A stretch of 64,000 nucleotides of DNA from Flavobacterium hiemivividum (GCF_004349145.1 NZ_SMFO01000002.1:186001-250000); one strand, 5' to 3'. Numbered from the stretch's first letter, positions 44,758-52,935 are shown. A program made the numbers and translations. Notes: generated by a model not told the origin, from the sequence alone.

Positions 44758-45594
44758 TTAGTCAGTGGTAAAGGAATGTCCGCAATGAGGGCAATAATTA
44801 GCATCCTCAGGATGATCTTCGTTACCGCAAGCGCTGCATGGTTTTTTTGGCTTTAAAGCAAGGTTCTGCGCACTTTTCGCTATCTCGGCAGTTACAATTC
44901 CAGTTGGTACGGCAATGATTCCGTAACCTAAAATCATTACTAGAGAGGCGATAAATTGCCCTAATGGTGTAGCAGGGGAAATATCTCCATATCCAACGGT
45001 GGTTAAGGTCACGATTGTCCAATAGATACTAACAGGAATACTAGTAAATCCATTTTCTCGACCTTCTACAAGGAACATTATTGAGCCAATTAATATGGTG
45101 CTGATAAGAACAAAGTAGATAAAAACGATTATTTTCCCTCTACTGGCTTTAACAGCTTGGTTGAGTTGTGTGGATTGAGTTATAAACTTTGGATGGTTTA
45201 ATATTTTGAATAATCGCAATAAACGTAAAGAACGAATGACAGTGAGAACACTTGTTCCCACAACGAAAAACGAGAGATACATAGGGAGAATTGCAAGTAA
45301 ATCGATAATACCGTAAAAGCTAAATATGTATTTCCAAGGCTTATTAATCGAAATGATTCTAAGCAGGTATTCCAGCGTAAATAATCCAGTGATAATCCAT
45401 TCAAGTAATACTAAGGTACGATGGTACTTGGTGTCAAATCCACTAACGGTTTCCATCATCACTAAAAGGACACTCAGTACAATAAGACCTAGCAGAATTA
45501 AATCGAATAACCGACCCGCTTTTGTTCCAGTACCATGGATTATGATATTAACTTTTTGTCTAAAACGTTCGTATTTTGATTTTATATCAGGCAT
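44758..45594 (-). CDS. voltage-gated-type potassium channel with C-terminal zinc ribbon
   Basis: A 278-residue six-helix channel subunit. The S4 helix carries repeated arginines (IRSLRLLRLFKIL, about 120-132), and the pore loop has the potassium filter TTVGYGD (198-204) followed by the S6 helix. The C-terminal end is a small zinc ribbon of two CxxC pairs (Cys253, Cys256, Cys268, Cys271) fused directly after S6. Channels of this size usually end soon after S6 or carry other regulatory domains, so the ribbon is notable. It is monocistronic, flanked by a repeat and a nuclease gene. Confidence 0.92.
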   Translation of the reverse strand: MPDIKSKYERFRQKVNIIIHGTGTKAGRLFDLILLGLIVLSVLLVMMETVSGFDTKYHRTLVLLEWIITGLFTLEYLLRIISINKPWKYIFSFYGIIDLLAILPMYLSFFVVGTSVLTVIRSLRLLRLFKILNHPKFITQSTQLNQAVKASRGKIIVFIYFVLISTILIGSIMFLVEGRENGFTSIPVSIYWTIVTLTTVGYGDISPATPLGQFIASLVMILGYGIIAVPTGIVTAEIAKSAQNLALKPKKPCSACGNEDHPEDANYCPHCGHSFTTD

Positions 45595-45622
45595 AAGAAA
45601 GCGTAGTATTTGGAATTGAATT

Positions 45623-46984
45623 TTAGAAATTAATGATTTTAAATCCTTTGTTTTTTCTAATATGCCCCTGAATAATTGTACGTGTATCTCGATTATTTTG
45701 CATTGGAACGATAATGTTTTTCAGGATTTCGATATTATTGATCTGATAATTTAAATCGTAAAAAACATAGCCTTTGTAAATACCGTTTTCGACTAAAACG
45801 GCACTGCGTTCATTGACAGTTCGCCCTTTTTCAACGATAATCATGTTTGTGTGTTCAAAACTATTTTTAGCAATGAGTGCTGTTACTCTTGAATTGTATT
45901 CTACTGTCGAGATGGTGCCCACACATGCGCCATCACATTCTTTTATTTTATATTGAAAACAAGCTGCTTTTGTCTGATATAATCCAGTATATTTTTGACA
46001 TAAATTAAATTCCTCAGTGATTCTGAATAAAATATTTTTACCTTCTTGTAAGCTGGTGAACGAAGTGATTTCTTTTTTTCTACCGTCAGCTTTTTGTATC
46101 TTTAAGTTTAAATAGCCGTTTTCGTCCATTTCAGGATACAATGCCCATTGAAAAATACTTTTTCGTTGCGCTCGGTTATATTTTGGTTTGTTTTTCTTGA
46201 TCTCTTCACTTTCCTTCAATAGTGCAATAAGCTCGCTCCCTGTTTCTTCATAAGTTACAGTGAAGACTTCCAGTTGGATTTTTTTAGCACTATTAGTAAT
46301 TCCTGTGAAATGCTGGTTTACTCGTTTCTTGATGTTTTTACTCTTCCCTATATAAATAAGATCACCTTTTTCATTATGGATATAATAAACTCCCGTAGCA
46401 TTAGGCAAGCCACTTAAAATATCAACTAATTTAGGAGCGATTCCTTTCTCGATTTTTAATCTAATGAAGTCTTTGACGATTTCTTTTTCAAGATCTTTAT
46501 CCAATAACATTTTGAATAATTTTACTGTAGCCAAAGCATCGCCACTGGCTCGATGTCTATCAGCCATTGGAATTCCTAAGGCTCTTACAAGTTTTCCTAA
46601 GCTATGAGAAGGTTGTTCTGGTAGTAATCTTTTAGATAATTCAACGGTACAAAGTGTTCTTAAATTAAAATCATAGCCTAAGCGACGAAACTCTGTTCGT
46701 AATATTCGGTAATCGAAATCGGCATTGTGTGCTACAAGTACGCAATCATTTGTCATTTCGATGATTCGTTTTGCAACTTCAAAAAACTTGGGAGCCGACT
46801 GTAACATGGCGTTATTAATCCCAGTTAATTTTACTACAAAGGGTTGAATTGGAATCTCAGGGTTGACTAAACTTATGAATTGATCTACTATTTCATGACC
46901 ATCATATTTGTATATGGCGATTTCAGTAATTCCTTCTTCATTGAATTGTCCTCCGGTGGTTTCTATGTCTAGTATTGCGTACAT
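45623..46984 (-). CDS. DnaQ-type exonuclease fused to a UvrC-like GIY-YIG nuclease domain
   Basis: A 453-residue protein with an N-terminal DEDDh exonuclease (about 1-170): ILDIETTG with Asp6 and Glu8, AHNADFDYRIL, and HRASGDALAT. A GIY-YIG domain follows (about 195-285): GVYYIHNEKGDLIYIGKSKNIKKR and the LLKESEEIKKNKPKYNRAQRK tail, as in the N-terminal part of UvrC and of Cho. The remaining 165 residues hold two cysteine-containing segments of unknown fold. Similar fusions exist in actinobacteria and Bacteroidota. A role in repair incision plus trimming is inferred. The ATG at 46984 directly adjoins a period-6 repeat tract. Confidence 0.92.
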   Translation of the reverse strand: MYAILDIETTGGQFNEEGITEIAIYKYDGHEIVDQFISLVNPEIPIQPFVVKLTGINNAMLQSAPKFFEVAKRIIEMTNDCVLVAHNADFDYRILRTEFRRLGYDFNLRTLCTVELSKRLLPEQPSHSLGKLVRALGIPMADRHRASGDALATVKLFKMLLDKDLEKEIVKDFIRLKIEKGIAPKLVDILSGLPNATGVYYIHNEKGDLIYIGKSKNIKKRVNQHFTGITNSAKKIQLEVFTVTYEETGSELIALLKESEEIKKNKPKYNRAQRKSIFQWALYPEMDENGYLNLKIQKADGRKKEITSFTSLQEGKNILFRITEEFNLCQKYTGLYQTKAACFQYKIKECDGACVGTISTVEYNSRVTALIAKNSFEHTNMIIVEKGRTVNERSAVLVENGIYKGYVFYDLNYQINNIEILKNIIVPMQNNRDTRTIIQGHIRKNKGFKIINF

Positions 46985-47115
46985 TGTCAATATCAATTTC
47001 AATTTCAAAAATCAATGTCAATATCAAACTCAATTTTATAAATCAATACCAATTCCTAAGGATTAAAAATTGTGATTGCTATTGTAATTGTTATTGAAAA
47101 AACATTGACATTACG
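46985..47115. repeat. degenerate period-6 repeat tract, left of the four-helix-bundle gene
   Basis: From 46985 to about 47060 the sequence is built of TCAATN hexamers (TCAATA TCAATT TCAATT ... TCAATG TCAATA), then from about 47068 to 47115 of the inverse NNATTG units. The two halves could fold on each other. The tract touches the start codon of the nuclease gene. Confidence 0.7.
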
Positions 47116-47121
47116 ATCGAA

Positions 47122-47490
47122 TTATTTTTTATTATTAATCATTTTTGAAGTGATTGCGATGAGTTCTTCAACTTCGGTCAAAAGCCACTTCTTTTCTTCT
47201 GAATCGCCTGCTTTTATATAATCAAGAACTTTTAAAGAATTTCGAGATTCTTTCAATTCCTTTACCGTTAATGAGGCTTTAAAAACAAAATCTTTGCTAG
47301 TTAGCATGCCTTGAGCTTCTCCATAATTTAATGCAGCACTTCCTGAAGATCTTATAAGTTGGTTTTTATAATATTCGATTTCGTATGATTTTTCTAATTT
47401 TCTAACAAAGAAAATACATTCGCCAGCAAATCGAACCAAACGATCTTCAAAATTATATATTTTATCAAAATTAGGTTCGTCAACTTCCAT
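47122..47490 (-). CDS. four-helix-bundle protein (S23 / IVS family)
   Basis: A 122-residue soluble protein of the four-helix-bundle family whose members are encoded by intervening sequences in 23S rRNA of some bacteria and by free-standing chromosomal genes in Bacteroidota. Visible are YNFEDRLVRFAGECIFFVRKL, the conserved NQLIRSSGSAALNYGEAQG, and the ELKESRNSLKVLDYI helix. No enzymatic motif. It sits between two period-6 repeat tracts that are not found elsewhere in the window, which suggests that gene and tracts came in as one block. The function is unknown. Confidence 0.88.
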   Translation of the reverse strand: MEVDEPNFDKIYNFEDRLVRFAGECIFFVRKLEKSYEIEYYKNQLIRSSGSAALNYGEAQGMLTSKDFVFKASLTVKELKESRNSLKVLDYIKAGDSEEKKWLLTEVEELIAITSKMINNKK

Positions 47491-47510
47491 TGTTAATTAT
47501 ATTTTTTTGA

Positions 47511-47567
47511 ATTTCAATTGTCATAGCCATTTCCATTACCATTGCCATTGAAATTGCCATTGCTATT
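47511..47567. repeat. degenerate period-6 repeat tract, right of the four-helix-bundle gene
   Basis: About nine hexamers of the type GCCATT, TCCATT, ACCATT, GAAATT, GCCATT, GCTATT run up to the stop codon of the yggS-type gene. On the minus strand the tract reads as repeated ATGGNA, giving a Met-X dipeptide frame that ends before the gene starts. Confidence 0.7.
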
Positions 47568-48227
47568 TCATCTCCCCCCAAATATACTACTTCCTATGCG
47601 AATCATCGTGCTTCCGCATTCGATAGCCAGCTTATAATCGCCAGACATTCCCATGGAGAGCGTACTAAATTGACAGTTTTCAGAATGATGCGATTGTAAT
47701 TTATCAAAAATTGATTTCAAATACAAAAACTCCTTTTTTATTTGATCTTGGTTCTCTGTAAATGTGGCCATTCCCATTAATCCTGTGATTCGTATGTTTT
47801 TCATTTCCGCAAATTCAGGTGAAGCGAGAATAGCATGTAGTTCGTCTTCATCGAGACCAAATTTTGTTTCTTCCTCCGCAATATGCATTTGTAGTAAGCA
47901 ATCAATAATTCTATTGTTTTTTAAAGCTTGCTTATTAATTTCATTGAGTAATTTAAAACTGTCTACTCCATGAATCAAGCTGACAAATTCAGCCATAAAT
48001 TTAACCTTATTTGTCTGAACATGACCTATCATGTGCCATTGAATATCTTTTGGCATTTGTTCCCATTTTTCAGTCATCTCCTGAATTTTGTTTTCACCAA
48101 AAATACGTTGACCCGCATCATAAGCTTCCATTAAATCTGGAATAGGTTTAGTTTTTGAAACAGCAACCAGCGTTAGCTGCTCTGCTAAGGTATTTTTTAT
48201 CGAAAGTAAATTTTCAGCTATTGACAT
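47568..48227 (-). CDS. YggS/PROSC family pyridoxal-phosphate-binding protein
   Basis: A 219-residue single-domain PLP protein of the alanine-racemase fold, involved in PLP homeostasis rather than catalysis. Visible are the PLP lysine in LVAVSKTKP (near residue 25), FGENKIQEM, WHMIGHVQTNK, SLIHGVDSFKLL and LSMGMSGDYKLAIECGSTMIRIGSSIFG at the end. The protein is complete. Its last codons touch the right-hand period-6 repeat tract, and it is followed downstream by the four-helix-bundle gene. Confidence 0.95.
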   Translation of the reverse strand: MSIAENLLSIKNTLAEQLTLVAVSKTKPIPDLMEAYDAGQRIFGENKIQEMTEKWEQMPKDIQWHMIGHVQTNKVKFMAEFVSLIHGVDSFKLLNEINKQALKNNRIIDCLLQMHIAEEETKFGLDEDELHAILASPEFAEMKNIRITGLMGMATFTENQDQIKKEFLYLKSIFDKLQSHHSENCQFSTLSMGMSGDYKLAIECGSTMIRIGSSIFGGR

Positions 48228-48553
48228 AGAGAGGGTTTTTATATATAAACTCTTTTTATCGAAATAAAGTTCATAGATGATTATGCGTTATTAGATTTAG
48301 ACTTAAAACAAGTCTTTTTTTTGGGTATAATTTGAACAATATTCACCTAAGCTATAATATTGTAACTGTTAGTAGTTAAAAGAATATATCGAACTATAGA
48401 AATGATTTTTTTCAATTCGAAAGTAACAACTTTGTGAAAAGTGTTATCATTGATAGAATACTCCGCTCTAAAAGGAATAATTCTGGAAATTATTTATTGT
48501 TTTAAGTTGGTAGTCGCACTATTCAATAGAAACTACGACTACCAACTTTTACT
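48228..48553. other. 326-bp gene-free stretch with a 13-bp perfect inverted repeat
   Basis: AAGTTGGTAGTCG at 48504-48516 pairs perfectly with CGACTACCAACTT at 48536-48548 over 19 nt, starting 5 bp after the 3-hydroxybutyryl-CoA dehydrogenase stop. It may be that gene's terminator, though no T run follows on the minus strand. The rest is AT-rich and should hold the yggS promoter; I see no clear box. Confidence 0.5.
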
Positions 48554-49441
48554 TTACGCAAACTGTTTAGAGATTTTCTCTGCTTTTTTGCTCTCTGAAT
48601 AATCGTAGAATCCTTCACCAGATTTCACTCCTAATTTTCCGGCGCGAACCATATTAACTAGTAGTGGGCAAGGAGCGTATTTTGGGTTTTTGAATCCGTC
48701 ATACATTACGTTTAGAATGGCAAGACACACATCAAGACCTATGAAATCAGCTAATTGCAATGGTCCCATAGGATGGCCCATTCCTAGTTTCATTACCGTG
48801 TCAATCTCATATACACCAGCTACTTTATTGTATAATGTTTCGATAGCTTCATTGATCATTGGCATCAAAATTCTATTAGCAACAAAACCAGGGTAATCAT
48901 TGACTTCGACTGGTGTCTTTCCTAATTTTTCTGAAAGCGTCATAATAGTTTTCGTCACTTCATCACTGGTGTTGTATCCACGGATGATTTCGACTAATTT
49001 CATGATAGGCACTGGATTCATAAAGTGCATACCAATAACGCGTTCGGGATGTGAAACTACCGCTCCAATTTGAGTTATAGAAATCGAAGATGTATTTGTT
49101 GCTAATATCGTATTGTGAGAACAAGCCTCATTCAATTGTTTGAAAATATTTAGCTTTAATTCTACATTCTCCGTTGCAGCTTCTACCACTAAATCCACAC
49201 CTACAACTCCGTCTTTAATATCAGTGTAGGTAATTATATTTGTGATCGTTTTTACTTTGTCTTCTTGGGTAATGACTCCTTTTGAAATCATTCTATCTAA
49301 ATTGGCAGCAATTGTCGCCATTCCTTTATCTAAAGATTTTTCAGATAAATCAATTAATTTTACTGTAAAACCACTTTGGGCAAATGTATGGGCAATTCCA
49401 TTTCCCATTGTTCCTGCACCGATTACTGCTATTATTTTCAT
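48554..49441 (-). CDS. 3-hydroxybutyryl-CoA dehydrogenase
   Basis: Oxidises (S)-3-hydroxyacyl-CoA with NAD, in short-chain fatty acid or butanoate metabolism. The 295-residue protein has the Rossmann loop VIGAGTMGNGIAH at the start, the ATNTSSISIT segment, the catalytic histidine in IGMHFMNPVPIMKLVEII, NDYPGFVANRILMPMINEA and GMGHPMGPLQLADFIGLD. No other beta-oxidation gene is next to it. The next gene upstream, a Gfo/Idh/MocA oxidoreductase, is 58 bp away on the same strand. Confidence 0.95.
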   Translation of the reverse strand: MKIIAVIGAGTMGNGIAHTFAQSGFTVKLIDLSEKSLDKGMATIAANLDRMISKGVITQEDKVKTITNIITYTDIKDGVVGVDLVVEAATENVELKLNIFKQLNEACSHNTILATNTSSISITQIGAVVSHPERVIGMHFMNPVPIMKLVEIIRGYNTSDEVTKTIMTLSEKLGKTPVEVNDYPGFVANRILMPMINEAIETLYNKVAGVYEIDTVMKLGMGHPMGPLQLADFIGLDVCLAILNVMYDGFKNPKYAPCPLLVNMVRAGKLGVKSGEGFYDYSESKKAEKISKQFA

Positions 49442-49499
49442 TTATTGTATATTTAATTCTAAAGTTTTCTCGTTTAACTTTTAAATTTGAAAGGCTGTT

Positions 49500-50465
49500 C
49501 TATTTCTTGAAACAATCGATAATTTGATGCGCAACTCGCAAAGCTTCTGTAGCTTGATCTAAAGTGACAATAGGTGCAGTATTATTATTTATTGCATCTG
49601 CAAATGTTTCTAGTTCCTCAAGAATGGCATTGTTTTGTTCCACATCAGGATTCGAAAAATAGATTTGTTTTTTTACTCCTTCGGCATTTTGCAAAATCAT
49701 ATCAAAATCACCTGGAGTTTCTGGTGCATCTTTCATTCTTACCACTTCGCATTTTTTCTCTAGAAAATCGACAGATATGTAGGCATCTTTTTGAAAGAAA
49801 CGTGTTTTTCGCATGTTTTTCATCGAAATTCTACTGGCAGTTAAATTAGCAACGCATCCATTTTCAAATTCGATTCGGGCATTTGCAATATCGGGTGTAT
49901 CGCTAATTACCGAGACTCCACTAGCACTTATCTTTTTTACTTTAGATTGTACTACGCTTAAAATCACATCGATATCATGGATCATTAAATCCAAAACTAC
50001 AGGAACGTCTGTACCACGAGGATTGAACTCAGCCAAACGATGCGTTTCAATAAACATAGGTTTATCAATCATATTTTTAGTGGCGATAAATGCGGGATTG
50101 AAACGTTCCACATGTCCCACTTGTCCCTTAACATTATATTCATTTGCCAAAGCAATAATTTCTTCTGCTTCTTCAATCGTATTTGAAATGGGTTTTTCTA
50201 TAAAAACGTGTTTACCAGATTTGATGGCAACTTTGGCACATTTATAATGGGAAAGGGTTGGAGTAACAATGTCTATTACGTCAACTGCATGAATAAGAGT
50301 CGCAATTGTACTAAAATGTTTGTACCCAAATTCTTTGGAAATTTTCTCGGCATTCTCTTGATTTGGATCGTAAAATCCAACTAATTCATATTTTTCAGAC
50401 TGTTGTAATAAACGTAAATGTATTTTTCCTAGGTGTCCAGCACCTAATACTCCAATTTTCAGCAT
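49500..50465 (-). CDS. Gfo/Idh/MocA family oxidoreductase
   Basis: A 321-residue NAD(P)-dependent oxidoreductase. The N-terminal Rossmann fold opens with IGVLGAGHLGKIHLRLL, and the family's EKPI motif is present as KHVFIEKPISNTIEEA. The C-terminal alpha/beta domain has GQVGHVERFNPAF and LDLMIHDIDVIL, where the histidines are the usual catalytic residues. The substrate, probably a sugar or cyclitol derivative, cannot be deduced. It is 58 bp from the downstream 3-hydroxybutyryl-CoA dehydrogenase gene and divergent from pcm. Confidence 0.94.
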   Translation of the reverse strand: MLKIGVLGAGHLGKIHLRLLQQSEKYELVGFYDPNQENAEKISKEFGYKHFSTIATLIHAVDVIDIVTPTLSHYKCAKVAIKSGKHVFIEKPISNTIEEAEEIIALANEYNVKGQVGHVERFNPAFIATKNMIDKPMFIETHRLAEFNPRGTDVPVVLDLMIHDIDVILSVVQSKVKKISASGVSVISDTPDIANARIEFENGCVANLTASRISMKNMRKTRFFQKDAYISVDFLEKKCEVVRMKDAPETPGDFDMILQNAEGVKKQIYFSNPDVEQNNAILEELETFADAINNNTAPIVTLDQATEALRVAHQIIDCFKK

Positions 50466-50568
50466 AATAATGTTGTTTCTACAAAAATAGCAATTAAAAT
50501 TAAAAATCCATTTTTTAAAATAGCAAATTGCAATTAAACTAGTAATAATTTGATCACGAATTTAGGAC

Positions 50569-50599
50569 TTGTTTATTGGTATTTTTACTTCTATTTTTG
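50569..50599 (+). promoter_or_regulatory. Bacteroidota sigma-A promoter of pcm
   Basis: TTG at 50569-50571 and TATTTTTG at 50592-50599 with 20 nt between them. The transcript should start about 14 nt before the TTG start codon of pcm, which supports that start. Confidence 0.7.
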
Positions 50600-50619
50600 C
50601 TGAAATAAAATAATAAACT

Positions 50620-51261
50620 TTGAAAGATACAGCCAAACATCAAGGACTTCGGAATCAATTAGTAAGCGTTTTAAGGGAAAAAGGGATTACCGATGTGAAT
50701 GTGTTGGATGCGATTAAAAAGATACCGAGACACTTGTTTTTGAATTCCAGTTTTGAAGATTATGCCTATCAGGACAAGGCTTTCCCTATTGGTGCTGGTC
50801 AAACTATTTCGCAGCCTTACACGGTTGCTTTTCAATCTCAACTGTTAGAAATTAAAAAAGAGCACAAAGTATTAGAAATAGGAACTGGCTCTGGATATCA
50901 AACGGCAGTTTTATGTTTGATGGGAGCAAAGGTGTTCAGTGTGGAACGACAAAATGAATTGTTTAAACAGACTTCTACTTTGTTACCCAAATTAGGAATT
51001 CGTCCAAAACATCTTTCCTTTGGTGACGGATATAAAGGCTTACCAGGTTATGCTCCCTTTGACAGTATTATTGTTACCGCAGGAGCTCCTTTTATTCCGC
51101 AGCCGCTAATGGCGCAATTAAAAGTAGGAGGTAGGCTTGTGATTCCGTTAGGAGATACCGTACAAATTATGACCTTGCTAATTCGGGTAAATGAAACGCA
51201 ATTTGAGAAGCATGAACTGGGCGAATTTAAATTTGTTCCCTTATTAGAAGATAAAAATTAA
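50620..51261 (+). CDS. pcm: protein-L-isoaspartate O-methyltransferase
   Basis: Methylates isoaspartyl residues in damaged proteins so they can revert. The 213-residue protein has the PCMT layout: IPRHLFLNSSFEDYAYQDKAFPIGAGQTISQPYTVAF, the SAM motif VLEIGTGSGYQTAVL, SVERQNELF, and IIVTAGAPFIPQPLMAQLKVGGRLVIPLG. Translation appears to begin at a TTG (50620), which begins the KDTAKHQGLRNQLV segment conserved in the family and fits the promoter. A strong terminator follows 3 bp after the stop. Confidence 0.95.
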   Translation: MKDTAKHQGLRNQLVSVLREKGITDVNVLDAIKKIPRHLFLNSSFEDYAYQDKAFPIGAGQTISQPYTVAFQSQLLEIKKEHKVLEIGTGSGYQTAVLCLMGAKVFSVERQNELFKQTSTLLPKLGIRPKHLSFGDGYKGLPGYAPFDSIIVTAGAPFIPQPLMAQLKVGGRLVIPLGDTVQIMTLLIRVNETQFEKHELGEFKFVPLLEDKN

Positions 51262-51264
51262 ATT

Positions 51265-51290
51265 AAAGCCTCGTTCAAAGAGGCTTTTTT
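51265..51290 (+). terminator. bidirectional terminator between pcm and the Fic gene
   Basis: AAAGCCTC pairs perfectly with GAGGCTTT around a 7-nt loop, with T on one side and A on the other, so it works from both sides. It lies 3 bp after pcm and touches the stop codon of the Fic gene. Confidence 0.92.
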
Positions 51291-52338
51291 ATTGGCTAAT
51301 AGTTCTAATGTTATTTTCTAAACTTTCTTTCTCTATTTGAGCTAGATATAACGTGAAAGCATCATTATTTTCTTTAGAAATCGATTCTTTTAAGGATTGA
51401 AAATACCTGTTGCGGCTTTCATTTTCAGCTTTAATGTTTGCAATTAGGTAACCATGCTGCAGTAGAACAAAATTCATAATTAGCCGAGATACCTTTCCGT
51501 TTCCATTTATAAATGGGTGAATTGTAAGTATGCGCTGTTTTATTGTGGCAGCCAATATTATGGGATGTATTAGATTTTTATTCATTTCGTACCAATTGAA
51601 AAGCGCTTCTAATTCTCGCGGAATCGATGCTGGTTCACAAGGAGTAAAACTTCGATCCTTAATTGTGATCGACACAGCGCGGTAATGACCTGCTTCTTTA
51701 GGAAGTATTCCTCTTAAAATAATAGCATGAATGGATAGCAGTTCTTTTTCAGTAAAAATTGTATTGCTTTCAACCTTATTTTTAATAAATGCAATCGCTT
51801 CTTGATGGTTAATTGCTTCCAGATGCTCGCGCATGCTCTTGCCAGAAATAGTTTGGCCTTCATTAACAACCAGCTCAGTTTCGTTAAGCGAGAGTGTGTT
51901 TCCTTCGAGTGAATTAGTATTGTAGGTGTATTCTATTTCTAAAGCCTCGGTGAAGCTATTATTTTTAATTTGCTTCGAAAGATTCAGTTTTGCTTTAAAA
52001 GAATCAATTTCATCTAAAAGTTGTTGGAGTACTGTTGATACTTTTTTAGCTGTCGAGCTTGAATTTAATCTAATTTCTTCTTCGGCAGCACGTAAAGCTT
52101 TTAAAGCAAATTCATCATTACCTATTTCATGGATTATTTTTTCTTTCAACCAAGAAATTATAATTGTTTCATAATCAATATCTAAAAGTGCAGCTAATTT
52201 TGAAACTTGATCTTTGGTTGGTTTTCGAGTTCCGCTCTCAAATTTACTGATAAGTGCTTGGTCAATCCCTAAAAGTTGAGCTACTTCTCTTGTTTTAAAG
52301 TTTTTAAGCTCACGAGCTTCTTTGAGTAATGTTTTCAT
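51289..52338 (-). CDS. XRE helix-turn-helix / Fic fusion protein
   Basis: A 349-residue fusion. Residues about 1-65 are an XRE DNA-binding domain (LKNFKTREVAQLLGIDQALISKFESG). A helical linker follows, then a Fic domain with an N-terminal inhibitory helix: TNSLEG (141-146) matches the (S/T)xxxE(G/N) motif of class II Fic proteins. The Fic core reads HPFINGNGKVSR (274-285) with catalytic His274; the usual acidic metal ligand after HPFx is Asn278. Fic enzymes mostly transfer AMP to target proteins. The fusion suggests self-regulated transcription or a built-in antitoxin. There is no separate FicT/FicA-type partner nearby. Confidence 0.92.
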   Translation of the reverse strand: MKTLLKEARELKNFKTREVAQLLGIDQALISKFESGTRKPTKDQVSKLAALLDIDYETIIISWLKEKIIHEIGNDEFALKALRAAEEEIRLNSSSTAKKVSTVLQQLLDEIDSFKAKLNLSKQIKNNSFTEALEIEYTYNTNSLEGNTLSLNETELVVNEGQTISGKSMREHLEAINHQEAIAFIKNKVESNTIFTEKELLSIHAIILRGILPKEAGHYRAVSITIKDRSFTPCEPASIPRELEALFNWYEMNKNLIHPIILAATIKQRILTIHPFINGNGKVSRLIMNFVLLQHGYLIANIKAENESRNRYFQSLKESISKENNDAFTLYLAQIEKESLENNIRTISQ

Positions 52339-52395
52339 TTTTAAACCAGATTATAAATAGTCTTGACAAATTTAGTCATCAAAGTAAACGTTAAA

Positions 52396-52419
52396 AAAGG
52401 GTAATCGCATTTACCCTTT
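52396..52419 (-). terminator. intrinsic terminator of smpB
   Basis: AAAGGGTAA pairs perfectly with TTACCCTTT around 6 nt; on the minus strand it runs into a T stretch and lies 5 bp after the smpB stop. Confidence 0.9.
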
Positions 52420-52424
52420 CGTTA

Positions 52425-52877
52425 TTAAAACTCTTTCTTGATACGCGCTAAATCACGCTTAGTATCTGCTTCTTTTAATGATTCTCTTTTGTCATAGGTC
52501 TTCTTACCTCGACAAAGCCCTATTTCAAGTTTGGCCATTCCTTTCTCGTTAGTAAACAATTTTAAAGGGACTATAGTTAAACCTTTGGCTTGAACACTTC
52601 GGGCTAAACTTTTTAATTCTCTTTTATTTAGTAACAATTTTCGCTCGCTACGTGCTTTGTGATTGAATTGATTTCCAAAGGTATATTCTTCGATATAGGT
52701 GTTGATGGCAAAGAGTTCTGTGCCACTGAATTCACAAAAACTCTCAGTGATATTGGCCTTTCCTAAACGGATGGATTTGATTTCAGTACCCGCCAAAACA
52801 ATTCCTGCAGTGAATTTTTCGATTATTTCATAATCGTATCGGGCTCTTTTATTAAGTATGTTGACTTTTTTTAGCAT
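52425..52877 (-). CDS. smpB: SsrA-binding protein
   Basis: Binds tmRNA and brings it to stalled ribosomes for trans-translation. The 150-residue protein starts with the family's NKRARYDYEIIEKFTAGIVLAGTEIKSIR and has ANITESFCEF, YTFGNQFNHKARSERKLLLNKREL, QAKGLTIVPLKLF and the basic C-terminal tail KKTYDKRESLKEADTKRDLARIKKEF that reaches the decoding centre. The ATG at 52877 was chosen because a TACATTTG promoter box overlaps the longer frame. It is divergent from the VF530 gene. The tmRNA gene itself is not in the window. Confidence 0.97.
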   Translation of the reverse strand: MLKKVNILNKRARYDYEIIEKFTAGIVLAGTEIKSIRLGKANITESFCEFSGTELFAINTYIEEYTFGNQFNHKARSERKLLLNKRELKSLARSVQAKGLTIVPLKLFTNEKGMAKLEIGLCRGKKTYDKRESLKEADTKRDLARIKKEF

Positions 52878-52884
52878 AGGACTA

Positions 52885-52892
52885 CAAATGTA
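52885..52892 (-). promoter_or_regulatory. -7 box of smpB
   Basis: Reads TACATTTG on the minus strand, 7 nt before the smpB ATG, so the mRNA would have almost no leader. It also rules out the longer frame that opens at 52904. Confidence 0.45.
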
Positions 52893-52935
52893 GGAACAAA
52901 TCAATGAATCGACACTATTTTTTATAAAATTGATT

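Noticed and set aside
46985-47567. CRISPR-like array
   Set aside because: The repeats are 6-bp degenerate units without distinct spacers, and no cas genes are present.
49813-50247. Open frame of 144 codons on the plus strand opposite the Gfo/Idh/MocA gene
   Set aside because: The minus-strand gene has clear family motifs over this stretch; the opposite frame has no domain, promoter box or plausible start.
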